DNA from: UBA6163 sp041753075
Lineage (GTDB): Bacteria; Planctomycetota; Planctomycetia; Pirellulales; Pirellulaceae
NCBI GenBank assembly: GCA_041753075.1
Contig: JBGSVE010000004.1
Location: 1-64,000, forward strand
Reading direction: 5' to 3'
Length of the DNA: 64,000 nucleotides
Each line of letters opens with the position of its first letter. Position 1 is the stretch's first letter. Made by a program: the position numbers and the translations under genes. The notes beneath the pieces are model-generated. The model searched no databases. It was not told the DNA's origin and worked only from the letters and a program-made list of their open reading frames with translations. Below, one piece after another: positions 54,401 through 63,921 of this stretch.

Positions 54401-54985
54401 ATGGACCGTCTTGATTCTCGCCGACAAATCGCAGCTTTGGCATGGGTTTTGGGACTGCTGTTGCATACCGGTTGTGCGACGCTGTTGAGCGACAAGAAAT
54501 ATCCGGTGGCGATCGACAACGTCAACGGCTCGACTTATTTCTCGGTCCATGACCGCAACAACGAATTGGTTTACCAAGGCGTCACGCCCCAGCAGGTGAC
54601 ATTGGACGCCAAGTCGATGCCGTTTTGGCCCGCTAAATACAAGGTTGTGTTCGCCGGTGACCAGGGACGGACGCAGCAATCCGAGATCCGCGCCAGCTTT
54701 GATCCCTGGACCGCGGGAAACATTGTTGTCGGCGGTGTGGTCGGTTTGGCGGTCGATGGATTCACTGGCGCGATGTTCAAATTGCCGAAAACGCTCAACG
54801 GAACCGTCCCGCCGCAGTACGCCGTGACCGACATCGACCAAGGGTCGATGCTGGCTCGTGCGGCGATTGGAACTGGCAGCGGCAACGAAGCGACCGCCGC
54901 GGCCCAGCCGCCGATCAGCGGACCCGATGTCCAAACCGCGACGGCCATCCAATCGCAGGACACAGCCGGTACAATCTGGCGTTAA
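54401..54985 (+). CDS. Small lipoprotein of unknown function
   Basis: A 194-residue protein with a signal ending LGLLLHTGC, a lipobox. The mature part begins ATLLSDKKYPVAIDNVNGST and has a beta-rich segment (VTPQQVTLDAKSMPFWPAKY) that recalls PEGA-like surface domains, a Gly-rich hydrophobic stretch (NIVVGGVVGLAVDGFTGAMF) and a low-complexity Ala/Thr/Gln tail. No catalytic motif is seen. The ATG at 54401 is preferred over an earlier ATG at 54371 because the signal is better placed. Confidence 0.75.
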   Translation: MDRLDSRRQIAALAWVLGLLLHTGCATLLSDKKYPVAIDNVNGSTYFSVHDRNNELVYQGVTPQQVTLDAKSMPFWPAKYKVVFAGDQGRTQQSEIRASFDPWTAGNIVVGGVVGLAVDGFTGAMFKLPKTLNGTVPPQYAVTDIDQGSMLARAAIGTGSGNEATAAAQPPISGPDVQTATAIQSQDTAGTIWR

Positions 54986-55019
54986 TGCTTCGCCCAGATT
55001 AAAAATGAGGGCAAGCGCA

Positions 55020-55040
55020 AAGTGTTCTACGACGCTCCGC
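55020..55040 (-). repeat. GTAGAAC repeat, ACGCT variant, second copy
   Basis: The 21 plus-strand bases from 55020 are identical to 32534-32554 and contain GTTCTAC followed by GACGCTCCGC. It ends two bases before the larB start and contains a GTG in frame with larB, so an automated start could be placed inside it. Confidence 0.7.
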
Positions 55041-55042
55041 AA

Positions 55043-55873
55043 ATGCCCAAGCTCACGATGACCCCTGCTGGACTGTCCGATGATTCGACACTCGAGCTGC
55101 TACGGCGGATCGAATCGGGCGAGGTTTCCGCTGCCGACGCACTGGCGCTATTTCGCCAAAACGAGGTCGTCGCAATCGGCAATGCCACGATCGATATCGG
55201 TCGCCAATCACGTTGTCGGTTTGGCGAAGTCATTTACGGCGAAGGCAAACCGGCGGATTTGATCGTCGCGATTGCTCGCCAACAATTGGCCCGCGATCAA
55301 AGCGTGTTGGTAACGCGAGTCAACAATTATCAGACTGCGGCGCTGAGGGCCGCGTTCGCGGCGGCGACGCATCACCCGATCTCGCGAACCGTGCGAATCC
55401 CGGCATCCGCAACTGAATCGTTGCCCGCGGCGGCGGCGCGCGTCGTCGTGGTGACGGCGGGCAGCACCGATGAACCGGTCGCCGCCGAGGCAACGGAAAC
55501 ACTCACATGGATGAACGTCGCCAACGAATCGATCCGTGATGTCGGTGTCGCGGGGCCGCAACGTTTGTTGGCCGTGGTTCCCCAGCTACGCAGAGCCGCG
55601 GCAATCGTCGTCGTCGCCGGCATGGAGGGTGCGCTGGCAAGCATCGTCGGTGGCCATGTTGCCTGTCCCGTGATCGCGGTGCCGACGAGCGTTGGCTATG
55701 GAACATGCTTCGGCGGCATCACTGCGATGCTTGGAATGATGTCGTCATGCGCTGCAAATGTTTCGGTCGTCGGTATCGATGCCGGTTTCAAAGCGGGCTA
55801 TGTCGCCGGATTGATTGCGACGCAATTGAATGATCTGCAAGCTGATTTTGCGAGTCGGGCGAGCGATGAATAA
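55043..55873 (+). CDS. larB: Nickel-pincer cofactor synthesis protein LarB
   Basis: A 276-residue LarB, the AIR-carboxylase-like enzyme that carboxylates and hydrolyses nicotinic acid adenine dinucleotide in making the nickel-pincer cofactor of lactate racemase. Visible parts are LLRRIESGEVSAADALALF at the start, FGEVIYGEGKPADLI, VVTAGSTDEPVAAEA, VVAGMEGALASIVGGHVACP, AVPTSVGYGTCFGG and VSVVGIDAGFKAGYVAG, all LarB hallmarks. ATG 55043 is used; ATG 55058 is also possible. nnrD overlaps its end by eight bases. larC, larE and larA are not in the window. Confidence 0.95.
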   Translation: MPKLTMTPAGLSDDSTLELLRRIESGEVSAADALALFRQNEVVAIGNATIDIGRQSRCRFGEVIYGEGKPADLIVAIARQQLARDQSVLVTRVNNYQTAALRAAFAAATHHPISRTVRIPASATESLPAAAARVVVVTAGSTDEPVAAEATETLTWMNVANESIRDVGVAGPQRLLAVVPQLRRAAAIVVVAGMEGALASIVGGHVACPVIAVPTSVGYGTCFGGITAMLGMMSSCAANVSVVGIDAGFKAGYVAGLIATQLNDLQADFASRASDE

Positions 55874-56747
55874 AGTGCCACCCTGCCCTCCCCTGCCGCT
55901 GCGCCGGCGCGAGCGTGACTCGCACAAGGGAAACTATGGTCGCGTGCTTTTAGTCGGTGGTTCGCGCGGAATGGCGGGATCAATTTCGTTATCCGCAATT
56001 GCGGCAATGCGTAGCGGCTCTGGCCTGGTGTCGGCGCTGGTGCCAGATCGTTGCCTCGAAACCGTGGCCAGCTTTGATCCGTGCATGATGACGATTCCCG
56101 CAGCCGACGACGGCGTGGGGCAATTCGAGACTTCGGCATTGGACACGTTTGAGAAGCACGCGATGACGGCCAGCTCGATCGGCATTGGTCCCGGCATGGG
56201 CACCGGAGCCGGCTCGATCGCGCTGGTCACGCTTGTGCGCGGGATCAAGTCGATCCCGCGAGTGTTTGACGCCGACGCGTTGAATATTTTCGCCCAATCG
56301 AGTGATGAATACGCCATCGACGGTCCCGCCGTGCTGACGCCACACCCCGGTGAAATGCAGCGATTGACCGGTGTCAAAGCGGCGGATCGCGATGCGCAAA
56401 TCGAGGCGGCGAAGGAATTGGCCGCTGACCTACGCGTTGTTGTCTTGCTCAAGGGTGCCGGAACGTTTGTGACCGACGGCATACATTCCTGGACGAACGA
56501 AACCGGCAACCCCGGAATGGCCAAAGGCGGCAGCGGCGACTGTTTGACCGGCGTGATCACGTCGCTGTTGGGCCAGGGTTATCCGCCGTACGACGCCGCG
56601 AGAATGGGTGCTTTTTTGCATGGTCTGGCCGGTGATTTGGCGGCGGGCGAGCTGGGCGAAATGGGAATGACGCCGGTCGATTTGATCCGGTATTTGCCAG
56701 CGGCGATCGAGTTAACCCACTCGACCACCGGCCCGATCAAGTCATAA
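55866..56747 (+). CDS. nnrD: ADP-dependent NAD(P)H-hydrate dehydratase
   Basis: A 293-residue protein of the YjeF C-terminal/ribokinase-like family. It has RRERDSHKGNYGRVLLVGGS at the start, SIGIGPGMGTG, DADALNIFA, LTPHPGEMQRLTG, and the nucleotide-site AKGGSGDCLTGVI segment. It dehydrates damaged NADH or NADPH hydrates back to the working cofactor using ADP or ATP. Here it lacks the N-terminal epimerase domain found in fused forms. The ATG at 55866 lies within the larB stop region (ATGAATAA), so the two genes are translationally coupled, perhaps because both deal with nicotinamide or nicotinate nucleotides. Confidence 0.96.
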   Translation: MNKVPPCPPLPLRRRERDSHKGNYGRVLLVGGSRGMAGSISLSAIAAMRSGSGLVSALVPDRCLETVASFDPCMMTIPAADDGVGQFETSALDTFEKHAMTASSIGIGPGMGTGAGSIALVTLVRGIKSIPRVFDADALNIFAQSSDEYAIDGPAVLTPHPGEMQRLTGVKAADRDAQIEAAKELAADLRVVVLLKGAGTFVTDGIHSWTNETGNPGMAKGGSGDCLTGVITSLLGQGYPPYDAARMGAFLHGLAGDLAAGELGEMGMTPVDLIRYLPAAIELTHSTTGPIKS

Positions 56748-56824
56748 TCATTTGCCACTCAACCGCCCCGCGCTGCGAGTATGACCCGCACCATGACCTG
56801 GACCTTGACCTTAAACCCCCAGCA

Positions 56825-57751
56825 ATGGTGAAACTACACCGCTCCGTCGATACGATCGGCGGCCAGCTTCGCGGTGGCGCGATCAGCATTGGCAATTTCG
56901 ATGGCGTGCATCGTGGACACGTGGCTCTGTTGGCGGAATTGCGGATGCTGGCCAATGAACTCGGTGGACCCGCGATCGCCGTTACGTTTGATCCGTCGCC
57001 GGCGTCGATTTTGCGACCCGATAAAGCGCCTCCGCAATTAACGACGCTTTCCCGACGAAGCGATCTGTTGCTTTCCTGTGGCGTCGATGATGTGGTTGTT
57101 TGCCACACGGATGCAAAATTACTAAGCCAATCACCGGAGCAATTTTTTCAGCAACTTGTGATCGAACAATTGGCCGCCAAAGGCATGGTCGAAGGCCCCA
57201 ATTTCTATTTTGGCAAGCAGCGGGCGGGCGATATCCGCGCGCTGGAAAAACTGTGCGCTGAGCACAAGATGCGTCTTCGCATCGCCCTACCACAAGGCGA
57301 CGGTCAAGGACTAGTCAGCAGCACGCGGATTCGCGAGCAATTGGCTGCGGGCGAAGTCAAATTAGCCAATGAGTCGCTGACCCAGCCGTATCGGCTCGCC
57401 GGCCAAGTTGCGCGTGGCGCGGCGCGCGGACGCCAGCTCGGCTTTCCCACGGCGAACTTGGAACAAATCGAAACGATGATTCCTGGTCCGGGCGTGTATG
57501 CGTGTCGGGCAAGGCTTGAATCCGGAAGCGTTTTGGTCGCGGCCACGCACATCGGCCCGAACCCCACTTTTGCTGATAGCGAAATTAAAGTCGAAGTGCA
57601 TTTGCTCGACTTTTCGGGTGATCTGTACGATCAAAAACTTGAAGTTGAGTTCGTGACGCGGGTTCGTGGTGTGATGCGATTCAGTTCGAGCGCCGAACTG
57701 ATAGAGCAGTTGCAATTGGACATTGCGCAAACGCGACGCGAAATATCGTAA
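56825..57751 (+). CDS. ribF: Bifunctional riboflavin kinase/FAD synthetase
   Basis: A 308-residue RibF. The FAD-synthetase part (about 1-180) shows SIGNFDGVHRGHVALL, AVTFDPSPASIL, EGPNFYFGKQRAGDI and VSSTRIREQLAAG; the riboflavin-kinase part (about 185-308) shows GQVARGAARGRQLGFPTANL, the ATP-binding motif, VYACRA, IKVEVHLLDFSGDLYDQ and a final VRGVMRFSS. It phosphorylates riboflavin and then adenylates FMN to FAD. It follows nnrD by 77 bases on the same strand and precedes the LRR lipoprotein. Flavin-using proteins in this window include the photolyase fusion and the GMC enzyme. Confidence 0.96.
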   Translation: MVKLHRSVDTIGGQLRGGAISIGNFDGVHRGHVALLAELRMLANELGGPAIAVTFDPSPASILRPDKAPPQLTTLSRRSDLLLSCGVDDVVVCHTDAKLLSQSPEQFFQQLVIEQLAAKGMVEGPNFYFGKQRAGDIRALEKLCAEHKMRLRIALPQGDGQGLVSSTRIREQLAAGEVKLANESLTQPYRLAGQVARGAARGRQLGFPTANLEQIETMIPGPGVYACRARLESGSVLVAATHIGPNPTFADSEIKVEVHLLDFSGDLYDQKLEVEFVTRVRGVMRFSSSAELIEQLQLDIAQTRREIS

Positions 57752-57805
57752 ACGCCTGCAGGTGGCCGAATGTTGAATTGTCCGTGATGCGGTACAATCA
57801 CAATT

Positions 57806-58825
57806 ATGAAACCAATGTGCAAGTTGACTTTTGCTGCGATGCTTGTGTTCGGGGCAGGATGTGGGCGTCAGTCGCCGGCCGATCGCACGCCCCATCCAAA
57901 CGACCAATCGATGGCTCCCGCTGGGTCAGTTCCCGCGGAGGTCAAAGCGGAGAACGCGGCCATTGTCGCCGATGATGTGCAGGCTTGGATTGGTAACGCT
58001 GGTTTGCGGCGGTTGCGAGTCGCCGGCAGTAGCATCAATGACGCGGCGTTGGCACTCGTTGCGCAAAACTGCAAACTCGAACTGCTGGACATCTCGGGCT
58101 GCGAACAATTGACTCCTGTTGGGATCGCCGCGTTGTCCACATTGACGACGCTGAGGAACCTTAAAGTCAGCGGCGCTGCCGTCAATGACGATTCGGTTCC
58201 ATCACTGAAGGCGCTAACACATCTTGCCGCATTGTCGCTGCAGCAAACGGCCGTCACCGACAACGGCATTGCGATCGTTGCCGCTTTGCCCGAGCTAAAA
58301 GAATTGACCCTCATGGCCACGCCCGTAACCGACGCGTGCTTGGCGTCGATTGCTTCGTTGACACAATTGCAAAAGCTAAGGTTGCGTGGCACGCAGGTGA
58401 CCGGTCGCGACGCCGCCGCGTTTGGCCAGATGAAGTCGGTTGTCGACCTTGATCTCAGCGAAACGAGTTTTGAAAGTGCAGGCCTGGCTTCAATTGCGAC
58501 GATGCCGAACTTGAAAATGCTGAATTTGTGGTTGACCAAAGTGGACGACGAGGGCATCGCGGCACTGACGGCGAAAACGCAGTTGAAACAACTCAATCTT
58601 GATAACGTCAAAGGAGTGACCGATCAGTCGCTTGAGGTGATTTCACAAATGGTCGATTTGGAACTGCTGCATCTTGGTGGAACGTCGGTCAGCGCCGCTG
58701 GTTTGCCAAAGTTGTATGGGTTGAAGAATCTTAGAACTCTATTCATCACGCGGCTTGAGTTATCGCCCGAGGACGTCGAGGCGTTGCGCAAGGCGATGCC
58801 GTGGTTAACCAAACTCGAATCTTAG
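57806..58825 (+). CDS. Leucine-rich-repeat lipoprotein
   Basis: A 339-residue protein with a signal ending LVFGAGC, a lipobox, and from about residue 55 a run of LRR units of the form L..L.L.GT.V.D..L..IA.L (for example LKELTLMATPVTDACLASIA and LQKLRLRGTQVTGRDAAAFG), roughly ten in all. Exported LRR proteins with this spacing are numerous in planctomycetes and are thought to bind proteins or glycans; none is characterised here. Its last 25 bases include a GTG in frame with recQ, but recQ probably starts after its stop. Confidence 0.88.
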   Translation: MKPMCKLTFAAMLVFGAGCGRQSPADRTPHPNDQSMAPAGSVPAEVKAENAAIVADDVQAWIGNAGLRRLRVAGSSINDAALALVAQNCKLELLDISGCEQLTPVGIAALSTLTTLRNLKVSGAAVNDDSVPSLKALTHLAALSLQQTAVTDNGIAIVAALPELKELTLMATPVTDACLASIASLTQLQKLRLRGTQVTGRDAAAFGQMKSVVDLDLSETSFESAGLASIATMPNLKMLNLWLTKVDDEGIAALTAKTQLKQLNLDNVKGVTDQSLEVISQMVDLELLHLGGTSVSAAGLPKLYGLKNLRTLFITRLELSPEDVEALRKAMPWLTKLES

Positions 58826-58836
58826 ACGCCGGTCCA

Positions 58837-61686
58837 ATGTCAAACGGATTGCCCACGATGAACCCGACGATGAAGGACCCCGAATCGTTGCTGGCGAGGT
58901 TTGGCTTGCAAGCGTTTCGGCCTGGGCAGCGTGAAGTCATCGATGCGATTGGCGAAGGCGCCGATGTGTTGTGCGTCATGCCCACCGGTGGCGGCAAGAG
59001 CTTGTGTTATCAATTGCCGGCCCTGGCGCGCCAGGGGACCACGATCGTTATCTCGCCGCTGATCGCGTTGATGAAGGACCAAGTCGATACGTTGCGGCGA
59101 CATGGCATTGCCGCCACGCTGATCAACAGCAGTCTCTCGCCGAGCGAGCAAGAAGACGCGATGCAAAAGATGGCCGCTGGCGAGCTGGACTTGATTTACG
59201 TGGCACCCGAACGACTCCGCAACACGCGATTTCTCGAAGCCGTCGCGCAGGCCGGCGTCCGCTTGCTGGCGATTGATGAAGCCCACTGCGTCAGCGAATG
59301 GGGCCACGATTTTCGGCCTGACTACGCCCGGCTGGGCCACTTTCGCAGCCGTTACCTGGGCGGCGTGCAAACGATCGCCCTGACCGCGACCGCCACGCCG
59401 CATGTGCGTCAAGACATCCAAGCGATCTTGGAAATGAAAGACACCCGCGAATTCGTCACCGGGTTTGCGCGGGAGAACTTGCGGTTTTCCGTCGAGCATT
59501 TCACCAGTGATCGCGAGAAGAACGAGGCGCTGCTGAAGTTTGTGAAATCGCAAACCGGCACCGGAATCATTTATGCGGCGACTCGCAAACGATGCGAAGA
59601 ATTGGCCTCATGGCTACCGGAAAAATCACGCCGCCGGATCGGAGTTTATCACGCGGGGCTGGATGCGAACCAGCGGCGATTGATCCAAGATGAATTCATG
59701 TCTGGCAATTTGGCCGCGATCGTTGCGACCAACGCCTTTGGCATGGGAATCGACAAGTCAGACATTCGCTACGTCGTTCACTACAACATCCCGGGCAGCC
59801 TCGAAGCCTACTACCAGGAAGCTGGTCGCGCCGGTCGCGACGGCAAAATGAGCGAGTGCCGCTTGTTGTTCGCTTATTCCGATCGTTATGTGCAAGAGTT
59901 TTTTATTGAGAACCGCTATCCGTCGCCTGAGGTGGTCGAGAAGGTTTATGACATTTTATTGTCGCGCGAAGAAGACCCGATTGAACTAACGCTCGACCAG
60001 GTGCGCGAGGCAATCAACTTAAAAGAAACCGCCGAGTCCGTTGGCACCGCCGAAACGTTACTAGCCAAAGCCGGTGTTCTGAAGCGACTGGACAACAGCG
60101 CCAATACGGCGGTAATACGTATCGATAGCGAATTGGAAACGCTGGTCGATTTGTTGCCGCGCGAAGCGAAGATTCGTCGCAAGGTGTTGCGCGCCGCTGA
60201 AAAGGTTGTGGGCAAACATCGCGGCGAAGATGTTTATGTTCGACCTCAGCGATTGGCCGAGATAGCGGGCGTCGATCGCGAGCAATTGGCGCGAACGTTG
60301 CGCGAACTCGTGCGATTGAAACAGTTCGACTACGTGCCGCCGTTTCGCGGTCGCGCCGTTCACTTCACACAACGCGACGTGCCGTTTGAAGAGCTCAAGA
60401 TTGACTTTGATGAATTGGCCAGACGCAAGGCAGCGGAGTATGAAAAGCTTGAAGCGGTGATTCAGTTCGCGCGCACGTCACGCTGTCGCCAGCGCGCGGT
60501 GTTGACCTATTTTGGTGACCCGAGCGTCAGCGATTGTGGAAATTGTGATCGCTGTGATCCGACCGCCAAGTCGATGACAACCGGATCGGCGGGCGCTGCC
60601 ATCGAGCAAATACCCGTCGGCTCAGAGATCGATACCAAGGCGGCGGCGGACTATGACCAGGAGGCTTTTTCGCGTGGCATTCGGATCGTGCTCAGCGGCA
60701 TCGCGCGAATGCACGGTCGGTTTGGTAAGGCGATGATTGCCCAGATGCTTGGTGGCTCGAACAACAAAAAAATCTTGCAGTGGAAGTTGAATCGCTTGAG
60801 CACCTATGGAATGCTCGACGGTCTGAAGCTTCCGCAAATTGTCGAGCTAATTGATACTGTCATCGAGACCGGGTTGGCGACACAGGTTGAGGTCGACGAC
60901 CGGCGGCCAACGGTGAAGTTGACCGCCGATGGTGACGCCGTGATGCACGCCCGCCAACCTTTGCCCGCGACACTCAATGTGCCGTATCCGCTGGCCAAGC
61001 GATTGGCGTTATTGAGTCGCAACATTGAACGTGGCGATGTGTCGGCCGAGGCGTCTACGCACGCGCCCGGCCCGGCAGGCGAAATTGAAGTGAATTCTGA
61101 CGCTGGGGCTTCCACTTCCCAGGACGGCAAAGCGTCGGTCGCCGTGGTGCAGTCGCAAGCAACGTCTGACTTGGCCGATCGGCTAAAACGCTGGCGTGGC
61201 AAGACCAGCGCGGCGTTGGGAATTCCGGCGTATCGGGTGTTGTCCAACGCCACAATCGAACGCGTGGCTGAGTCCCGGCCCAAGGATTCGGGTGAATTGG
61301 AATCAATTCAAGGTATCGGTCCGGCGACGGTTGAGCAGTTTGGCGATGACATTTTATGTATTGTCCAGGACGAGCCCCCGGCACCATTGCAGCAGTCTCC
61401 CCTTCGGCCGCCGGCAATTGTCGTAGCGACACCGCAGCCCGTGATCGTCGCGACGCAATCGGCCGAGTCGGTGGAAGCAATCGTTGCGTTGACCACTGCC
61501 GCTGCGGTTGGCCTCACGAACAATGAGTTCTATTGGACGTGGCGATTGCTTCGCGACGGTTATTCTTGGGTTCAGGTTTGTGAAATTCGCGGGCGAGATG
61601 CTGCCACGCTGTCGGCTGATTTGGCCGCTGCGGAGCGGGCGGGGCACGCGGTGTCGCCAGATTGGCAGCCTCCACTTGGCGGCTGA
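58837..61686 (+). CDS. recQ: ATP-dependent DNA helicase RecQ, long form
   Basis: A 949-residue RecQ. Helicase motifs: VMPTGGGKSLCYQLPALA (Walker A near 48), LLAIDEAHCVSEWGHDFRPDY (DEAH near 147), ALTATATPHVRQDI, IVATNAFGMGIDKSD and YYQEAGRAGRDG. The zinc module has four Cys (CRQR, then CGNCDRC), followed by an RQC winged helix and an HRDC domain near 785-855 (SAALGIPAYRVLSNATIERV). It unwinds DNA in repair and at stalled forks. At about 950 residues it is much longer than the 600-residue E. coli enzyme, with an extra C-terminal helical part. ATG 58837 is used; GTG 58801 overlaps the LRR gene. Confidence 0.95.
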   Translation: MSNGLPTMNPTMKDPESLLARFGLQAFRPGQREVIDAIGEGADVLCVMPTGGGKSLCYQLPALARQGTTIVISPLIALMKDQVDTLRRHGIAATLINSSLSPSEQEDAMQKMAAGELDLIYVAPERLRNTRFLEAVAQAGVRLLAIDEAHCVSEWGHDFRPDYARLGHFRSRYLGGVQTIALTATATPHVRQDIQAILEMKDTREFVTGFARENLRFSVEHFTSDREKNEALLKFVKSQTGTGIIYAATRKRCEELASWLPEKSRRRIGVYHAGLDANQRRLIQDEFMSGNLAAIVATNAFGMGIDKSDIRYVVHYNIPGSLEAYYQEAGRAGRDGKMSECRLLFAYSDRYVQEFFIENRYPSPEVVEKVYDILLSREEDPIELTLDQVREAINLKETAESVGTAETLLAKAGVLKRLDNSANTAVIRIDSELETLVDLLPREAKIRRKVLRAAEKVVGKHRGEDVYVRPQRLAEIAGVDREQLARTLRELVRLKQFDYVPPFRGRAVHFTQRDVPFEELKIDFDELARRKAAEYEKLEAVIQFARTSRCRQRAVLTYFGDPSVSDCGNCDRCDPTAKSMTTGSAGAAIEQIPVGSEIDTKAAADYDQEAFSRGIRIVLSGIARMHGRFGKAMIAQMLGGSNNKKILQWKLNRLSTYGMLDGLKLPQIVELIDTVIETGLATQVEVDDRRPTVKLTADGDAVMHARQPLPATLNVPYPLAKRLALLSRNIERGDVSAEASTHAPGPAGEIEVNSDAGASTSQDGKASVAVVQSQATSDLADRLKRWRGKTSAALGIPAYRVLSNATIERVAESRPKDSGELESIQGIGPATVEQFGDDILCIVQDEPPAPLQQSPLRPPAIVVATPQPVIVATQSAESVEAIVALTTAAAVGLTNNEFYWTWRLLRDGYSWVQVCEIRGRDAATLSADLAAAERAGHAVSPDWQPPLGG

Positions 61687-61824
61687 TAGATCCACAAACA
61701 ACTCGGTTAGCCATTTCGTCGCCCAATCGCTACAATCCCCAGGACTGAGTGGGGGTTTGTCGAGATTTTGGTTTGCTTTTTGCTAGTTTTTGCGGAAAGC
61801 TTCCCGCTTTGACAAAGTCCTACT

Positions 61825-63921
61825 GTGAAGTTGCCCTTTTTACGTCGCCCGATCGATCAGGAACCTGTTGAGATGGAGAAACGGACCGAAGACGGTTCGC
61901 CGCAGCGTCGCACCGGCAACACTTGGATGATTTTCCTGGTGTTGTTGATCGCTGTATCGCTCATGTTTTTCAATCGCGAAGAACCGCGTTCTGAAATCAA
62001 GGCCAGCTTCTTTAAGGAGCAGTTGGCCAAGAACAATATCCAGAATGTCACCGTCGGCGAACTGCGAGTTCTGGGAACATTCAAAACGACGGTCACCACG
62101 CCGATTCCACCGGGCTTGTCCGAAAAGGATGCGTCGGGCAATGTCCGCAAGCCTGAGCCGTTGCTGAAAAAATTCTACTTCGTGCGCCCCTCTGGTGATG
62201 CATATGCAACGAAGTTGATTGAAGAACTTGATGCGGTGAAACGCAGCGATTCGACGCAAACATTTACCTATGACTTCTCCAGCCCCGATAACACGGCTGA
62301 GTTATTTAGCTGGCTGTTGATGATCGGTTTGCTGGTTGGATTGCCACTGTTTCTGTTCTTCACGCTGCGGCGAACGCGCAACGACATTATGGGCGGCGGA
62401 TTTCTGTCCGGCTTCAGCAAGAGTCCGGCCAAGCGCTACGAAACGTCCGACCAAGCGATCACATTCGACGATGTTGCCGGCTTGGACGGTGTGAAGGCAG
62501 ACCTGCAAGAGATCGTTGATTATTTGAAGACGCCGGAGAAATTTCAAAAACTTGGCGGGCGCGTGCCCAAGGGTGTGTTGCTCAATGGACCTCCCGGTAC
62601 GGGCAAGACGTTGTTGGCGCGAGCCGTTGCCGGCGAAGCCGATGTGCCATTCTTTTCTGTCAACGGATCCGAATTTATCCAGATGTTTGTTGGCGTCGGT
62701 GCCAGCCGCGTGCGTGATTTGTTTCGCACCGCCAAGGACCAAAGTCCAGCGATCATTTTCATTGATGAAATCGACGCCGTCGGCCGCCAACGCGGAGCCG
62801 GTTTGGGCGGCGGTCACGATGAGCGTGAACAAACACTGAACCAGATTCTCGGCGAGATGGATGGCTTTAGCCCCAACCAAACTGTGATTGTTGTGGCGGC
62901 CACGAACCGTCCCGACGTGCTCGATCCGGCGCTGTTGCGGCCAGGTCGATTCGATCGCCACATCACGGTTGGTCGTCCGACGATGCGTGGGCGCGAAGAA
63001 ATTTTCAAGGTCCATGTCCGCGAAGTGCCACTGGGTGACGATGTCGATTTGAAACGATTGGCTGCGGGCACCGTGGGATTAACTGGCGCGGACATTCGGA
63101 ATATGGTGAACGAAGCGGCGCTGTGGGCTGCGCGAAACGACAAAAAAGAAGTCGACATGTCGGACTTCGACTACGCCCGCGACAAAATTTTGATGGGCGC
63201 AAAACGCGAAGAAATTTTGCAGGATTCGGAGAAAGAAAAGACGGCCTACCACGAAGCGGGACACACGCTGACGGCTTGGCACTTGGACGGAGCACACACC
63301 GTTCACAAGGTCACCATCATTCCCCGCGGTCGCGCCTTGGGAGCGACCCAGTACGTGCCCAACGAAGACCGTTTGAGCATGTCACGGCGCGAACTGGAAC
63401 ACCAACTGGTTGTGCTGCTGGGCGGTCGCGCTGCGGAAAAGATCGTTTACAACGAAACCACCGTGGGTGCCGAAAACGATCTCGAACGCGCCACCGGCCT
63501 GGCCCGGCGGATGGTCACGCACTGGGGCATGAGCCCGAAGATTGGCCCGGTCAGCTACAAGACCGGCGACGAAGATCCGTTCTTGGGCCGCGAGTTGCAT
63601 CAGTCGCGACCGTTCAGCGAACACACCCAGGAATTGATTGACGAAGAGGTTGCTCGCATTCTGCTCGAAGCCGATCAAAAGGCGGAACAGCTCTTGCGGG
63701 AACGTCGCGCCGAATTGGAATCAATCACTCGTGGGCTGCTCGAAAGAGAAGAACTCAGCGAATCCGAAATCGCCGAGTTAATCGGTCCATCGACCCATAC
63801 TCGTAACGCGAAGAAAAACGGTCAACCCAAACCGGAGACGATCATTGCTCCGGATACAATCAATCCGGCTGCCGAGCACACGCCCGGTCCCGTGATTGGC
63901 CGCGACCTTCGCCAAGACTAA
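61825..63921 (+). CDS. ftsH: ATP-dependent zinc metalloprotease FtsH
   Basis: A 698-residue FtsH: two membrane helices (about 31-49 and 155-175), a periplasmic loop between them, the AAA domain with Walker A GPPGTGKT (255-262), ARAVAGEADVPFFSVNGSEF, IIFIDEIDAVGRQRG (Walker B) and RPGRFDRHI (second region of homology), and the M41 protease with HEAGH (476-480). It extracts and degrades membrane and some soluble proteins. The start is GTG; an in-frame ATG at 61873 is also possible. The C-terminal 60 residues form a coiled tail. Its stop overlaps the next gene start (TAATG). Confidence 0.97.
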   Translation: MKLPFLRRPIDQEPVEMEKRTEDGSPQRRTGNTWMIFLVLLIAVSLMFFNREEPRSEIKASFFKEQLAKNNIQNVTVGELRVLGTFKTTVTTPIPPGLSEKDASGNVRKPEPLLKKFYFVRPSGDAYATKLIEELDAVKRSDSTQTFTYDFSSPDNTAELFSWLLMIGLLVGLPLFLFFTLRRTRNDIMGGGFLSGFSKSPAKRYETSDQAITFDDVAGLDGVKADLQEIVDYLKTPEKFQKLGGRVPKGVLLNGPPGTGKTLLARAVAGEADVPFFSVNGSEFIQMFVGVGASRVRDLFRTAKDQSPAIIFIDEIDAVGRQRGAGLGGGHDEREQTLNQILGEMDGFSPNQTVIVVAATNRPDVLDPALLRPGRFDRHITVGRPTMRGREEIFKVHVREVPLGDDVDLKRLAAGTVGLTGADIRNMVNEAALWAARNDKKEVDMSDFDYARDKILMGAKREEILQDSEKEKTAYHEAGHTLTAWHLDGAHTVHKVTIIPRGRALGATQYVPNEDRLSMSRRELEHQLVVLLGGRAAEKIVYNETTVGAENDLERATGLARRMVTHWGMSPKIGPVSYKTGDEDPFLGRELHQSRPFSEHTQELIDEEVARILLEADQKAEQLLRERRAELESITRGLLEREELSESEIAELIGPSTHTRNAKKNGQPKPETIIAPDTINPAAEHTPGPVIGRDLRQD

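Noticed and set aside
61733..61757. CCCCA/TGGGG hairpin after recQ as a terminator
   Set aside because: Five-base-pair stem with an eight-base loop and only GTTTG following; too weak.
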